The notes under the pieces: generated by a model
The model's input: the letters and a program-made list of their open reading frames with translations, nothing else
The model's database searches: none
What the model was told of the DNA's origin: nothing
Made by a program: the position numbers and the translations under genes
Shown: positions 30,435 to 40,984 of the stretch, piece by piece
Layout of the letters: each line of letters begins with the position of its first letter
Numbering within the stretch: position 1 is the first letter of the stretch
NCBI RefSeq assembly: GCF_024189295.1
Contig: NZ_JAIZEN010000001.1
Span: 310,001-374,000 of the forward strand
Source: Halobacillus sp. A1
GTDB lineage: Bacteria; Bacillota; Bacilli; Bacillales; Halobacillaceae
Direction of reading: 5' to 3'
Length of the DNA stretch: 64,000 nucleotides

Positions 30435-31044
30435 ATTGTATGTTATTAAGTTGTTTAAGTACAAATTCCTGGTCTTCAGGGTGAAAATGATCTTCCTCAA
30501 CGAGGCGGCGGAGCCACTGTTTCTTTTTTTCAGTAGATAGAGAGGAGCTTTTAATCAGCTGACGCGCTTCAAATAAGAAATCTAAGTAATCCTCATACTT
30601 TTCATCATATTGCACAGCTAAATCACGTTTGATTTTTGCAGCCAATATAGGGCTTGAGCCGTTCGTTGACACACTGATCGAAAGCTTTCCTCTTGAGAAT
30701 TGCGTAGGAAATTGAATATTCCCTGACGCTGCATCCTCGACACTATTAAGCAGCGTGTTTTTAGGAGCAGCCTCGATGATAGCCTGATTGACTGCCGAAT
30801 CATTGGTAGCCGCAACGATAAGAAAAGCATCTTGGAGATCCTCAGTTGAAAAGGGTTTTTCATGCCAGTCCAGCTTTCCTTCTTGATGAAGGGTTGTGAG
30901 CGAAGAAGTAAGTGAAGGACTGATTACCTTAATGTTAGTTTCACTGTTTAGAAGAGTACGAACTCGTCGTTCGGCAATCTTCCCGCCTCCAACGACGACT
31001 ATGTTTTTATTTTTTAGGTCGATCATTAATGGAATTGCAGCCAT
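30433..31044 (-). CDS. sirC: Precorrin-2 dehydrogenase (siroheme synthase N-domain)
   Basis: A 203-residue NAD-dependent enzyme oxidising precorrin-2 to sirohydrochlorin. N-terminal Rossmann motif VVVGGGKIAERRV (about 15-28), VAATND near 76, and VSTNGSSPILAAKIKRDL near 125. It corresponds to Bacillus YlnF, but here it faces the sumT-sirB operon convergently instead of following it. The start ATG at 31044 has AGGGAG upstream. Its own promoter must lie in the region before 31045; no S-box precedes it. Confidence 0.9.
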   Translation of the reverse strand: MAAIPLMIDLKNKNIVVVGGGKIAERRVRTLLNSETNIKVISPSLTSSLTTLHQEGKLDWHEKPFSTEDLQDAFLIVAATNDSAVNQAIIEAAPKNTLLNSVEDAASGNIQFPTQFSRGKLSISVSTNGSSPILAAKIKRDLAVQYDEKYEDYLDFLFEARQLIKSSSLSTEKKKQWLRRLVEEDHFHPEDQEFVLKQLNNIQ

Positions 31045-31171
31045 AATAAGCGCTCCCTTCGTTAGATTTATTGTGAGGGAGAAGGAGGTAGGCGTCAATA
31101 CAGATTTTTATCTTATCAATACCGCTTATCTCCCTTGTCTGGAAGATAGGTTTCGTTATTTTTGCTAGAGA

Positions 31172-31296
31172 AATAGGTTCTTGGAAATGGCTCGCTTTCC
31201 GCGGGGATGACGGCCAGCCTCCTCGATCTAACGATCTCCGGGGGCTAGCCAGTCCATCCATTCCCGCAGGAGTCTCCCCATTTCCAAGAACCTATT
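31172..31296. repeat. Palindromic intergenic repeat, copy 1
   Basis: A 125-bp element bounded by a perfect 19-bp inverted repeat, AATAGGTTCTTGGAAATGG at 31172-31190 and its complement at 31278-31296. Inside are CTCGCTTTCCGCGGG on the left and CCCGCAGGAGTCTC on the right. Related copies lie at 31532-31620 and 52101-52220. This is the kind of short mobile-like palindrome scattered between genes in Bacillaceae. Confidence 0.8.
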
Positions 31297-31531
31297 AAAA
31301 AAGTTTAAGGAACGAAACCATTATTAATTGATTACAAAGAGAGAGTTATGAATGTACACTATTAAGTTATTAGAACTTGTAGAAGAAAATTAGTACCTCC
31401 TGCTTGATATACTTGTTTTAGAAATATCCCTATTAATATTTCTACTCAAGTATAAGAATAAGATTACATGCTATAGTTGGTCATTTATGTGAGAGATGTA
31501 GATTATGGTTCAATTTATCCGTTAATTATAA

Positions 31532-31620
31532 ATAGGTGGTTGCTGGAGTGGGCGAGACTTCTGTGGGAAGAGAGCTCACCTTAATCCAACGGAAAGTAAG
31601 CCCATTCCTGAAACCAATTT
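31532..31620. repeat. Palindromic intergenic repeat, shortened copy 2
   Basis: A shorter relative of the 31172 element. Outer arms TGGTTGCTGGAGTGGGC and GCCCATTCCTGAAACCA are imperfectly complementary; inside are GAGACTTCTGTGGG and GGAAAGTAAG. The centre seems deleted. Confidence 0.6.
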
Positions 31621-31670
31621 CCACTCATTAAGATGACGGCATTGGTATCGAGTCTACCCATTTTCACCTA

Positions 31671-34600
31671 CTAATGAACATTAAAATAACGTGCTTCAGG
31701 GTGAGCAAAGACGATCGCTGTTACAGAAGCTTCAGGCTCCATCATACATTCCTCGGTCAGTTCCACTCCAATTTGTTCAGGCTTGATTAGCTTGAACAAT
31801 TTCCTTTGATCTTCTAAGTCTGGGCATGCCGGGTATCCGAATGAATAGCGCTGTCCCTGGTATTTGGCGGAAAACCGCTCTTGCATTGTAAAATCTGTAG
31901 CGTCCGGAAACCCCCATTTATCCCGCATAAGCTGGTGCACATGTTCGGCTAAACCTTCTGCTGTCTCGAGGGCGAGAGCCTGCAGAGCATGGCTCTTCAA
32001 GTACTCGCCTTGATTTTTAAGTTCAACGGATTGCTCACGAATTCCTTTTCCAGCTGTGACGGAGAAGAAGCCGACGTAGTCCATCTCTCCGCTTGATACG
32101 GAGCGCAAATAATCGGCCAAACATAGAAAAGGCTCTCGGTTCTGTCTTGGGAACGTAAACCGTTCGATGATAGTTTTTTTATCGTTAGGATCGTAAATGA
32201 TGACGTCATCTCCATCAGACTGGGCAGGAAAAAATTGATAAAGAGCTGATGGTTGAATTAAGGCTTCTTTCTGAGCTTTTATTATTAATTCATCTACGAC
32301 CGATTTAAGGTGCAGCGCCTTTTCATTTTTTTCTTCCATCAGCTTAGAGAATTTGCCTTTTAATCCTAGGTGGTGGCCTATGAGCATTTGCATGTTGATG
32401 AATGGCTCAATATGGGCAACGGAATAATTGCGTAAAAGGTGCTGATTGAAATCGTGCGGCTTATAAATGGGCACGCGTTTGGATACGTTTGAGACCGGCT
32501 TTTCGATGACGGCGGTGGCGTTTTTGCTGACGGCGGCTTGTTTCGCTCCAAGTGCCACTGCTTTTTCCTGCTTTTCTTTTTGTTCTTGTATTAATAGCTC
32601 TCGGTCTTCCTTTTGACTTAATCGATTGGATAGAGAAAGACCATCCATAGCATCTTTAGCGTAAAATACGGTCCCGTCATACTGTGGAGCTATCTTAGTA
32701 TTTGTGAACTTCCTGGAAAGCGCAGCTCCTCCCACCAAAATGGGAATATCTATTTTCTGTTGTTTCAAATCTTGTGCGGTCAGCACCATTTGCTGGGCCG
32801 ACTTCACGAGTAAGCCGGACAGTCCTACAAAGTCCGGGTTTTCAGCCTTGATCTGAGCAATCAAATCTGTAGAAGTCACTTTTATTCCGAGGTCGACCAC
32901 ATCAAAACCGTTATTACTAAGAATGATATCGACGAGATTTTTACCAATGTCATGGACGTCACCTTTAACGGTTGCAAGAAGAACTTTGCCTTTTTTGTTT
33001 GAGGTATCGTCTTTTTCCATGTGCGGTTCAAGGTAAGCGACGGAAGTTTTCATAACCTCAGCACTTTGCAGAACCTCTGCTACAATAAGCTGGTTATCGT
33101 TGAACAGCCGCCCAACCTCAGCCATCCCTTCCATTAACGGACCGTTGATAATTTTTAAAGGCGTAGGGTATTCCTCCAAAGCTTTTTCCAGGTCAGGGAG
33201 TAATCCTTCTTTAGTCCCTTCCACCACATAATGAGCCAGTCGTTCAGGCAGGCTCATCGTAGAGGTGGGGGCCTTAACTTCCTTTTTCTTACCGCGGTAA
33301 AAGGCTGTGAAGTCGGCTAAGGTAGCATCTGTCGTTTCAAAAAGCAGCTTGTCAGCCTGGTCGATTTCATTCTGAGCAATTGATGCGAAGCGTTCCAGCT
33401 TTTCAGTATTAACTATCGCATAATCAAGTCCAGCTTTCGTACAGTGATACAGGTAGACTGCATTTAAAACTTCTCTTCCTACAGGAGGAAGGCCAAATGA
33501 TACATTACTGACGCCAAGCACTGTTTGACAATTAGGTAACTTCTCTTTAATCAGCTTAATACCTTCGATCGTGGCATTAGCTGAACCTATATACTGCTCA
33601 TCTCCAGTACCTACAGGGAAAACGAGGGGATCGAAGATGATATCTGATTCATCCAGTCCATAGTCCTTCACTAGTATATTTCGGGAACGAATGGCTATTT
33701 CTAATTTGCGTTCCGCTGTGACGGCCATCCCTTCTTCATCAATAGTCCCTACAACAACAGCTGCACCATATTGCTGGACTAAGGGCAGGATCTCTTCAAA
33801 ACGTTCTTCACCGTCTTCTAGGTTTATGGAGTTAATGATCACTTTTCCTTGAGAGTAAGTAAGTGCTCTTTCGATGACTTCTACATCCGTGGAGTCGATA
33901 ATTAAAGGCACTTTGACTTTATTGACGACTTGCTTCATGAATTCTTCCATATCACGGACTTCATCACGGTCAGGGTCAGCCAGGCAAATGTCGATGACCT
34001 GAGCCCCTTTTTTGACTTGAGCACGAGCGATTTCGGAGGCTTCTTCAAATTTCTCTTCTGCAATCAGCCGCTTAAATTTTCGTGAACCGATAACGTTCGT
34101 ACGTTCACCAATTAAGATGGGGCGATCGTTTTTGTCCTCATAAATGAACGGCTCAATCCCGGACACGGCATGGGGGTGAGAGGCAGGAGCTTTTCTAGGG
34201 CTGTAACCTTTGACCGCCTCTGCAAGAGCAGTGATATGAGCTGGGGTCGTACCACAGCATCCACCTACCAGGTTCAGCCAGCCCTTTTCAGCAAAGCCTG
34301 CTATTTTTTCTGCTAATGATGCCGGGGTTTCATGGTAGTTCCCTTCTTCGTCAGGAAGACCGGCGTTCGGGTAACAGCTGACAGAGGTCGTGGCCAGGGT
34401 GGATAAAGAACGGATATGATCCCGCATGAACTCTGGTCCGGTTGCACAGTTAAGTCCGACTACGGTCGGTTTCATATGCTCAAGAGATAAGTAAAAGGCT
34501 TCAATGTTTTGTCCGGCAAGAGTGGTGCCCATCGGTTCAATCGTTCCTGAAACCATCAAGGGTACTTTTACATCAAGCTGCTTAAAAGCCCGTGTAATTC

Positions 34601-35126
34601 CACGATAAGCTGCTTTAACATTAAGCATATCCTGGGAAGTTTCGAGCAGCAGTAAATCGACTCCACCTTTTAGCAGACCTCTGGCTTGTTCTTCGTAAGC
34701 GTCAGTCAAATGTTCGAATGTTGTCCCGCCTGTAACGGACAACGTTTTTGTAGTGGGGCCAAGTGCGCCGGCTACAAATCTGGGGCGGTCTTCGGTAGAA
34801 AACTCCTCTGCCGCTTTCTTTGCGATTTCTGACGCTTTGATATTGATTTCCTCCGCTAAATGGCCAAGGTCATATTCATCAAGGACTAAATCCGTAGCAC
34901 CAAAGGTATTCGTCTCGATGATATCTGCTCCCGCTTCCAAGTATTCTCGGTGTATTCTTTCAATGACGTCAGGAGATGTAATGTTTAAATATTCATTACA
35001 TCCGTCATATAATTCACCTCCGAATTCTTCTGGGGTAAGTTCGGCATTTTGGAGCATCGTTCCCATCGCTCCATCAAGAACTAGTATTCTATTGGAAAGG
35101 TGTTGTTCGAATAGAGTGGTTTTCAT
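31671..35126 (-). CDS. metH: Cobalamin-dependent methionine synthase
   Basis: A 1151-residue modular enzyme transferring a methyl group from 5-methyltetrahydrofolate to homocysteine through cobalamin. Order: homocysteine domain (zinc Cys in GLNCATGP and GGCCGTTP), pterin domain (about 330-610, with [12 protein letters not shown]), cap and B12 domain (about 650-870; [12 protein letters not shown] holds the cobalamin-ligand His), and the reactivation domain to the C-terminus. Slightly shorter than the E. coli enzyme (about 1227). It overlaps the upstream yitJ-like gene by 38 nt and belongs to the second S-box transcript. Confidence 0.96.
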   Translation of the reverse strand: MKTTLFEQHLSNRILVLDGAMGTMLQNAELTPEEFGGELYDGCNEYLNITSPDVIERIHREYLEAGADIIETNTFGATDLVLDEYDLGHLAEEINIKASEIAKKAAEEFSTEDRPRFVAGALGPTTKTLSVTGGTTFEHLTDAYEEQARGLLKGGVDLLLLETSQDMLNVKAAYRGITRAFKQLDVKVPLMVSGTIEPMGTTLAGQNIEAFYLSLEHMKPTVVGLNCATGPEFMRDHIRSLSTLATTSVSCYPNAGLPDEEGNYHETPASLAEKIAGFAEKGWLNLVGGCCGTTPAHITALAEAVKGYSPRKAPASHPHAVSGIEPFIYEDKNDRPILIGERTNVIGSRKFKRLIAEEKFEEASEIARAQVKKGAQVIDICLADPDRDEVRDMEEFMKQVVNKVKVPLIIDSTDVEVIERALTYSQGKVIINSINLEDGEERFEEILPLVQQYGAAVVVGTIDEEGMAVTAERKLEIAIRSRNILVKDYGLDESDIIFDPLVFPVGTGDEQYIGSANATIEGIKLIKEKLPNCQTVLGVSNVSFGLPPVGREVLNAVYLYHCTKAGLDYAIVNTEKLERFASIAQNEIDQADKLLFETTDATLADFTAFYRGKKKEVKAPTSTMSLPERLAHYVVEGTKEGLLPDLEKALEEYPTPLKIINGPLMEGMAEVGRLFNDNQLIVAEVLQSAEVMKTSVAYLEPHMEKDDTSNKKGKVLLATVKGDVHDIGKNLVDIILSNNGFDVVDLGIKVTSTDLIAQIKAENPDFVGLSGLLVKSAQQMVLTAQDLKQQKIDIPILVGGAALSRKFTNTKIAPQYDGTVFYAKDAMDGLSLSNRLSQKEDRELLIQEQKEKQEKAVALGAKQAAVSKNATAVIEKPVSNVSKRVPIYKPHDFNQHLLRNYSVAHIEPFINMQMLIGHHLGLKGKFSKLMEEKNEKALHLKSVVDELIIKAQKEALIQPSALYQFFPAQSDGDDVIIYDPNDKKTIIERFTFPRQNREPFLCLADYLRSVSSGEMDYVGFFSVTAGKGIREQSVELKNQGEYLKSHALQALALETAEGLAEHVHQLMRDKWGFPDATDFTMQERFSAKYQGQRYSFGYPACPDLEDQRKLFKLIKPEQIGVELTEECMMEPEASVTAIVFAHPEARYFNVH

Positions 35127-36966
35127 TGATGGACGTCCTTTCTTTCTGCTTTGTTTTTTCTTTAATATAATAGGTCAGTGTTTCCGTGATTTCATAACGG
35201 AGGAAGGGCGTAATTAAGTAAATACCATTAAATAGTTCAACAGCGGCATCAATTAATGATTTAGCGATGGCTATTCCTTCAGATTGAGCTGAGGCAGGAT
35301 CGTGACTGAACTCTTCCATTCGCTGTCTTATGTCATCTGACAGGCTAATGCCGGGCACTTCATTATGCAGAAATTCAGCGTTGCGGGAACTTGTCAAAGG
35401 CATGATGCCGATATAAATCGGTGCTTCGATATGTTTCGTAGCTTCATAAACTTCTTTGATTTGTTCCACGCTGTAAACGGGCTGACTGATGAAATAGTCA
35501 GCACCATATTTGATTTTCTTCTCAAGGCGTCCTACGGCCCGGTTCAGATTGCGGACGTTAGGATTGAAGGCGGCAGCGACGGAAAAATTCGTTTTTGTTC
35601 CTAGTGATTTTCCCGAAAATGAGATTCCCTCGTTCAGCTGTTTAATGTAATGAATCAAGTCAAAAGATGATAAATCATAAACAGATGTCGCACCAGGGAA
35701 ATCACCAATCTTAGTCGGATCACCTGTGACTGCCAAAACCTCAGTAATTCCTAAAGTATGCAGTCCCATCAAATGGGATTGCAGTCCGATAAGGTTGCGG
35801 TCACGGCATGCAATATGAACGAGAGGGTTAATGGCGTATTTTTGCTGGATAATGGAGGCGATGACCGAATTACTGATTCGCGGGGTAGCCAATGAGTTAT
35901 CAGCGAGCGTCACGGAATCGACACCGGCATCTCTCAGGGCTTGAGCACCTTTCATGTATCGATCTGTATTCAATTTTTTCGGTGGATCCAATTCCACGAT
36001 TACGGAAGGTCTTTTCGCTGCGATTTCATGGAGGTGGGGATGCACTTGTTTTTGCTCTCGGGGTTCTTCCACAGTAATCGTTTCAGCTGGAATATTTTTG
36101 GACTTGATCGGCTGTTTTCCTTTTACTTCCTTTACTATCGCTGCAACATGTTCGGGGGTCGTTCCACAACATCCTCCGATAAGCCGGGCCCCTTGTTCAT
36201 AAAGTGAACGGGCACTGGCTTTAAAGTAATCAGCGTCTGTCTTGTATACGAGTCTTCCATCCTGATAAGATGGTAAGCTGGCGTTCGGGTAAGCGGAGAG
36301 CACAGCTTTCTTTGGCAAAGGAACAGCTTCCAGCGCCCGGGTCATATGATAAGGTCCGAGACGGCAATTAACTCCGACCACGTCAGCACCATATTCCTCA
36401 AGTATGTTCAAAGCCTTATGGAGTGGAGTGCCGTCCTGTAAGACTCCAGGTTCATGCATAGATACTTGAGCTATGATAGGAAGACTCGTTTCTTTTAGCG
36501 CGATTTGTAAGACGGTCGTTAACTCTTCTAAATCATAGAACGTTTCGAATAACAGACCATCGACCTCTTCAAATAACATGCAGTACAATTGCTCCCGGAA
36601 ACTCCGCTTAATTTCTTCAATGGTTACAGCCTGCTTTTTGATCGCGCGTATGCCGCCTATCGTTCCGACAACAAAGTTATCTTCTTTCGCTGCTTGTTTC
36701 GCGATTCTTATTGCGGCAGTGTTGATTTCTTTTACTTTATCTTCCAAACCATATCTTGATAATTTAACGTAATTTGCCCCATAAGTATTGGTTTGTAAAA
36801 CATCAGCTCCAGCCTCTACGTATGCTTTGTGGACGTTACGTACTTCACTTTCATGAGAAAGGTTCAGTTCTTCAAAGCATTGGTCAATCCCATAAGAATA
36901 TAGTAATGTCCCTAAAGCGCCTTCTCCTACTAGAGTTCGGTCTTGTAATGCATCTTTCAAATTCAT
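35089..36966 (-). CDS. yitJ: Bifunctional homocysteine S-methyltransferase / methylenetetrahydrofolate reductase
   Basis: A 625-residue fusion. The N-terminal half (about 1-290) is a BHMT-like methyltransferase with zinc cysteines in GVNCRLGP and [10 protein letters not shown]. The C-terminal half (about 315-600) is a MTHFR barrel that uses FAD and NAD(P)H to reduce methylene- to methyl-tetrahydrofolate (TGDP near 415, and the ISQPVYS segment). It corresponds to Bacillus subtilis YitJ. The reductase would supply methyl donor to MetH, encoded by the next, overlapping gene. ATG after GGAGG. Controlled by the S-box at 37016-37170. Confidence 0.93.
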   Translation of the reverse strand: MNLKDALQDRTLVGEGALGTLLYSYGIDQCFEELNLSHESEVRNVHKAYVEAGADVLQTNTYGANYVKLSRYGLEDKVKEINTAAIRIAKQAAKEDNFVVGTIGGIRAIKKQAVTIEEIKRSFREQLYCMLFEEVDGLLFETFYDLEELTTVLQIALKETSLPIIAQVSMHEPGVLQDGTPLHKALNILEEYGADVVGVNCRLGPYHMTRALEAVPLPKKAVLSAYPNASLPSYQDGRLVYKTDADYFKASARSLYEQGARLIGGCCGTTPEHVAAIVKEVKGKQPIKSKNIPAETITVEEPREQKQVHPHLHEIAAKRPSVIVELDPPKKLNTDRYMKGAQALRDAGVDSVTLADNSLATPRISNSVIASIIQQKYAINPLVHIACRDRNLIGLQSHLMGLHTLGITEVLAVTGDPTKIGDFPGATSVYDLSSFDLIHYIKQLNEGISFSGKSLGTKTNFSVAAAFNPNVRNLNRAVGRLEKKIKYGADYFISQPVYSVEQIKEVYEATKHIEAPIYIGIMPLTSSRNAEFLHNEVPGISLSDDIRQRMEEFSHDPASAQSEGIAIAKSLIDAAVELFNGIYLITPFLRYEITETLTYYIKEKTKQKERTSINENHSIRTTPFQ

Positions 36967-37015
36967 GGTTATCCTCCAATCATCTGATGGTGCGGCGTTT
37001 TAGTGCCTGCACAAA

Positions 37016-37170
37016 AACAAAAAAGCCTTCTTAAGAAGAAGACTTTTGATTATAAATCCTTCTTCTTATCTTCCAAGTTTTAAAAACTTGCTGGATTTAG
37101 CACCATACTGTTAAAAACAGTGGTTGCTGAGGTATCGACGGGCCAGTCCCTACACCTCTCGAGATAAGAA
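37016..37170 (-). promoter_or_regulatory. SAM (S-box) riboswitch of yitJ-metH
   Basis: Read on the minus strand, the aptamer runs from 37170 to 37061: CTTATC, GAGAGGTGTAGGGACTGGCC, GATACCTCAGCAACC, a GGTGCTAAATCCAGCAAG segment, and GAAGATAAGAAG closing P1. A terminator hairpin at about 37050-37016 (CTTCTT/AAGAAG within AAAAGTC/GGCTTTT) ends in a T-run before the yitJ start at 36966. It should switch off yitJ-metH at high SAM. Confidence 0.93.
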
Positions 37171-37498
37171 ATCTATGAAATTTTGTAAGCGTCATTTTAT
37201 TGAGTGTTGCGACTTACACTACACTAATAAATGTAAGTTATCAAGGAAATATTCATAATTTTTGTATATTTTAAAAAATGGGGATCTTAAAAAATATACA
37301 GTTGAACCAACTCATTCCAAAACAAGTAGGTAGATCGATTTATGGAATGTTATAATTTTCTATTTTATCTAATCACAATGTATCGAATATTCTTAATATT
37401 AAATCATCGGTTGTATATTTCTGTTATACTATTTTAAAGCTTGAGATAAGCCTTGTTTACACTGAAAAAATTGAATATTCTTAAATTAAATATCGCTG

Positions 37499-37527
37499 TT
37501 GAATTTTTATACAAGTGAATGTATGAT
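37499..37527 (+). promoter_or_regulatory. Promoter overlapped by an ARG box
   Basis: A -35 TTGAAT at 37499-37504, a 17-nt spacer and -10 TATGAT at 37522-37527. The sequence TGAATTTTTATACA at 37500-37513 fits the core of the ArgR/AhrC operator (TGNATWWWWATNCA) at every position and covers the -35 box. This suggests arginine-dependent control of the yjiH-aminotransferase operon. Confidence 0.6.
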
Positions 37528-37604
37528 TAACAAATTGAATCAACATTTTTGAGCACAATGAACTATTAATTATGCAAAAAATATTCATTATCGGAGGGTT
37601 TATT

Positions 37605-38984
37605 ATGGAATTGGAAAAGCAAGATCCTGACCACGGAACGGGGAGTTATACATCGAAACAACTGATGAAGTTTTTAATACCTTCCATTATTGGGGTGCTT
37701 CTCTTTTTAGTACCTGTATCTTTTAATGGGTCGGTCACTATTGGGTTAGGAATAATGGCAGATGGACTTCAAGCAGCTATCTCTGATTACATTCCACTAT
37801 TCATGACAATTGTGCTTTGGACTTCGGTTCTAGGCAGTCTTCTTATTAAAACGATTAGCAGCCCGGCGATACGCAATCATAAATTTTTATCTAGTTTATT
37901 TGATATCGGGTTATTTTGGATCGTTCTTCGTTTACTCGGAGCCGTATTTGCAACACTGACTCTGACAGGTACGGGGCCGGAAGTGATTTCTTCGGAATTA
38001 ACGGGACAAGTTGTCCTGTTTGATTTAATTCCGGTTCTGATGGTTTGGTTTTTATTCGCTAGTTTATTCATGCCTTTACTCTTAGAATTTGGGTTGATGG
38101 ACTTTATCGGTTCAGTAGTTCGTAAAATTATGCAGCCTTTATTCAAGCTTCCGGGACGATCATCTGTTGATGCGTTGGCTTCCTGGATGGGAAGCGGTAC
38201 GGTCGGGGTTTTACTTACAACCCAGCAGTATGAAGGAGGCTATTATACGAAAAGGGAAGCAGCCGTTGTTGCGACTAACTTTTCAATCGCTTCTATCGCT
38301 TTCAGTCTTATCATCGCTAGATTCTTAGAAATAGACGATATGTTTGTGCAGTTCTATTTTACTGTAGCTGTCTGTGGTATCATTGCAGCAGTCATCTGCC
38401 CGCGGATTCCTCCGCTTTCCAGAAAGAAGAACTCTTATTATGAACCAGCAGGTAAGCAGATTGATGAAGCCGTTCCTGCAGGTATTTCAACTTTTCGCTG
38501 GGGAGTGGACCAGGCAGTAAGAAAAGCGGATCAAGTAAAGAGCGCACGTGATGTGATTAGTCGTGGAATATTCAATGTAGCGGATATATGGCTGGGTTTG
38601 ATTCCGTTGGTCATGGCTTTAGGTACGATCGCTTTGATCATAGCTGAATTTACTCCTGTATTTACGTTCTTATCGTATCCATTCATTCCATTTTTGAACC
38701 TTCTGCAGATTCCTGAAGCTGCAGAAGCTGCTCCGGCAATGATCGTTGGTTTCGCAGATATGTTTCTTCCTGCAGTTATAGGAGCCGGTATTGAATCAGA
38801 GCTGACGCGCTTTGTTATTGGTGTCATGTCACTTACTCAGCTCGTATATATGTCGGAAATCGGGATTTTGCTGATCAAGTCAAAAATTCCATTGAACCTA
38901 TTGGAACTGTTCATCATTTTCTTACAGCGTACGATAGTGACTTTACCGATCGCTGCACTTATGGCTCACCTGTTATTCTTTTAA
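37605..38984 (+). CDS. YjiH-family membrane transporter
   Basis: A 459-residue membrane protein with about 11 hydrophobic segments and the nucleoside-recognition (GATE) type repeat. SWMGSGTVGVLLTTQQYEGGYYTKREAAVVATNFS and a later FADMFLPAVIGAGIESELTRFVIG are typical of YjiH proteins. The substrate is unknown for the family. Here an ARG box and a downstream class III aminotransferase suggest a basic amino acid such as arginine or ornithine (inference). ATG 37605 has GGAGGG upstream; an ATG 33 nt earlier lacks one. Confidence 0.8.
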   Translation: MELEKQDPDHGTGSYTSKQLMKFLIPSIIGVLLFLVPVSFNGSVTIGLGIMADGLQAAISDYIPLFMTIVLWTSVLGSLLIKTISSPAIRNHKFLSSLFDIGLFWIVLRLLGAVFATLTLTGTGPEVISSELTGQVVLFDLIPVLMVWFLFASLFMPLLLEFGLMDFIGSVVRKIMQPLFKLPGRSSVDALASWMGSGTVGVLLTTQQYEGGYYTKREAAVVATNFSIASIAFSLIIARFLEIDDMFVQFYFTVAVCGIIAAVICPRIPPLSRKKNSYYEPAGKQIDEAVPAGISTFRWGVDQAVRKADQVKSARDVISRGIFNVADIWLGLIPLVMALGTIALIIAEFTPVFTFLSYPFIPFLNLLQIPEAAEAAPAMIVGFADMFLPAVIGAGIESELTRFVIGVMSLTQLVYMSEIGILLIKSKIPLNLLELFIIFLQRTIVTLPIAALMAHLLFF

Positions 38985-39031
38985 ACCGCATGAAAATATG
39001 AATGAGAAATGTTGGAGGAGGTTGTTGTCTT

Positions 39032-40351
39032 ATGGGGAAAGATTGGAGTCATTTAGTAGAAAATATGGCGAATCGCTTAGCGCCGAGCATGGCGAAGGAC
39101 CACCCGAACTTACCAGTGGTAAAAGAAGAAGGTTGTTACTATTATGGAGTGGATGGCAAGCAATATTTGGATTTCACTTCAGGAATAGCGACTACGAACG
39201 TTGGTCACCGGCATCCGAAAGTCGTCGAGGCGATTAAAGAGGGGGCCGACCAATTAGGCCACGGCCCTTCCGGAGTGATTATCTATGAGTCGATTTTAAA
39301 ATTGGCTGATCGATTGGCAGAAATCATGCCAGGAGAACTGGATTGTTTCTTTTTTGGAAATAGTGGAGCTGAAGCTATAGAAGGAGCGATCAAGCTCGCG
39401 AAGCATGTAACAGAACGACCGTATATCGTTTCATTCATTGGTGGATTTCACGGCCGCTCAATGGGAGCACTGAGCGTGACTAGTTCGAAGAGTAAATATC
39501 GTAAATTTTTGAATCCGAGTGGGTCTTACCAGATTCCTTATGCCCAAGTTGACGAAAGTCCAGAAGGAGTGGACCCTGAAAAATATGTCGTTGAGCAATT
39601 AGAGAAAGATTTCGAACGCTTGTTTGCTCACCAGGTGACTCCTGACGAGGTAGCCGCTGTGCTCGTTGAACCAGTCCTTGGAGAAGGCGGCTATGTTGTT
39701 CCTCCAAAAGCATGGTTGAAAAAAATAAGGGAGCTTTGTGACGATCACAACATTCTGCTTATATTTGATGAAGTACAAACAGGATTCGGACGGACTGGGG
39801 AGTGGTTCGCCTCCCAAACCTTTGACGTCACACCTGATATTATGGCGATTGCTAAAGGGATAGCTAACGGGATGCCATTAAGTGCTACGGTAGCTTCCAA
39901 TGAACTTATGAAGCAGTGGCCTCTCGGAAGCCATGCTACGACTTTTGGAGGCAATCCGATAGCCTGCTGCGCAGCTAATGCTGTGCTGGATGTTATTGAA
40001 GAGGAAGACCTGCTTTCGAATACGAAAAAAGTAGGAGCATACGCAGCAGACAAGCTGCAGGAATTAAAAACGAAGCATCCGGTCATCGGGCGAGTAAGAT
40101 CTGTTGGGCTGATGATTGGAATTGAAATTATCGATCCGGTAACTGGAGCACCTAATAGTGAGGGGCTTTTCAGAATATTAGATACCGCTCTTGAAAATGG
40201 AGTGCTCTTTTACTTCGGAGGAAATCAAACAGAAATCATCCGTATGATTCCACCCCTGACTGTATCTAAAGAACAAATAGATGAAGGGTTACGTATGTTT
40301 GATGAGGCATTGACTGTCTACGAAGAAGAAATAGGTGCAGCTAGCCATTAA
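39032..40351 (+). CDS. Class III (ornithine/GABA-type) aminotransferase
   Basis: A 439-residue PLP enzyme of the acetylornithine/ornithine/4-aminobutyrate group. Motifs: [64 protein letters not shown], and [15 protein letters not shown] with the PLP-ring Asp. The Schiff-base Lys is in [14 protein letters not shown]. It follows the YjiH carrier by 47 bp with a GGAGGAGG site 10 nt before ATG. The substrate is not decided by sequence; the ARG box upstream favours ornithine or a related diamine over GABA. Confidence 0.82.
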   Translation: MGKDWSHLVENMANRLAPSMAKDHPNLPVVKEEGCYYYGVDGKQYLDFTSGIATTNVGHRHPKVVEAIKEGADQLGHGPSGVIIYESILKLADRLAEIMPGELDCFFFGNSGAEAIEGAIKLAKHVTERPYIVSFIGGFHGRSMGALSVTSSKSKYRKFLNPSGSYQIPYAQVDESPEGVDPEKYVVEQLEKDFERLFAHQVTPDEVAAVLVEPVLGEGGYVVPPKAWLKKIRELCDDHNILLIFDEVQTGFGRTGEWFASQTFDVTPDIMAIAKGIANGMPLSATVASNELMKQWPLGSHATTFGGNPIACCAANAVLDVIEEEDLLSNTKKVGAYAADKLQELKTKHPVIGRVRSVGLMIGIEIIDPVTGAPNSEGLFRILDTALENGVLFYFGGNQTEIIRMIPPLTVSKEQIDEGLRMFDEALTVYEEEIGAASH

Positions 40352-40395
40352 AAAGCCTGACCAGGAAGGGGGATGCCCCTCTGGTCAGGCTTCAT
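40351..40395. terminator. Bidirectional terminator between aminotransferase and uspA
   Basis: A 12-bp stem AAGCCTGACCAG / CTGGTCAGGCTT with an inner GGGG/CCCC pairing. The minus reading ends in a T-run, the plus reading in TTCATCTTTT. Confidence 0.8.
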
Positions 40396-40398
40396 CTT

Positions 40399-40833
40399 TT
40401 ATTTGACGATTAATACAGGACATTTAGCATGCTGCGCCACATTGTTGCTGACGCTTCCGAGAAAGAATTTCTTCACGTTGCCTAAGCCCCGATTTCCAAC
40501 GATGATCAAATCGATATCATGCTGCTCAGCATATTCACAAATTTTATGACCGAGGTTACCCTCACGATTGCTGACGAGAACATCAGTTATGATAGGCTGA
40601 TGAACGGTTTTGAACTCTTCCTTGATCGCTGCGAGTTCGGATCTGTAATTCTCAGCTAATTCCGTACCAATTGACTCTGAGATCTTTTGGTTTGTGAAGG
40701 GACCTGTCGGTTTGATGACGGAGATAACGTGTACTCGTGATTCACTATTGGCAGATTCTTTGGTCAGTGCTTCTCGAACCGCTTTCTTGCTCAACTCTGA
40801 ACCATCGTATGCTACTAAAATGTTTTCTTTCAT
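40399..40833 (-). CDS. Universal stress protein
   Basis: A 144-residue single UspA domain with ATP-binding features: ILVAYDGSELSKKAV at the N-terminus, and the C-terminal GNRGLGNVKKFFLGSVSNNVAQHAKCPVLIVK, which carries the G-2x-G-9x-G(S/T) pattern. Small soluble nucleotide-binding protein linked to stress survival. ATG 40833 follows AAGGAAGG at 8 nt; an in-frame GTG at 40842 overlaps that site. Single gene. Confidence 0.92.
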   Translation of the reverse strand: MKENILVAYDGSELSKKAVREALTKESANSESRVHVISVIKPTGPFTNQKISESIGTELAENYRSELAAIKEEFKTVHQPIITDVLVSNREGNLGHKICEYAEQHDIDLIIVGNRGLGNVKKFFLGSVSNNVAQHAKCPVLIVK

Positions 40834-40984
40834 TATAAACACCTTCCTTGGAGTTATAACTTAAGTTTTCCTACTTTCATTTTACCATACATTTACTGTA
40901 TTTCTCATCTATAATCTGTGTAAGGTCTAAGCGAGCATTGTATTGGATAGAATGGAAGTAAACAGTGATTTCAGGTGGTAGCGT

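Noticed and set aside
37200-37235. ACTTAC/GTAAGT dyad as operator of the yitJ S-box promoter
   Set aside because: The arms are short, no consensus regulator fits, and promoter boxes on the minus strand are poor. Not enough to annotate.
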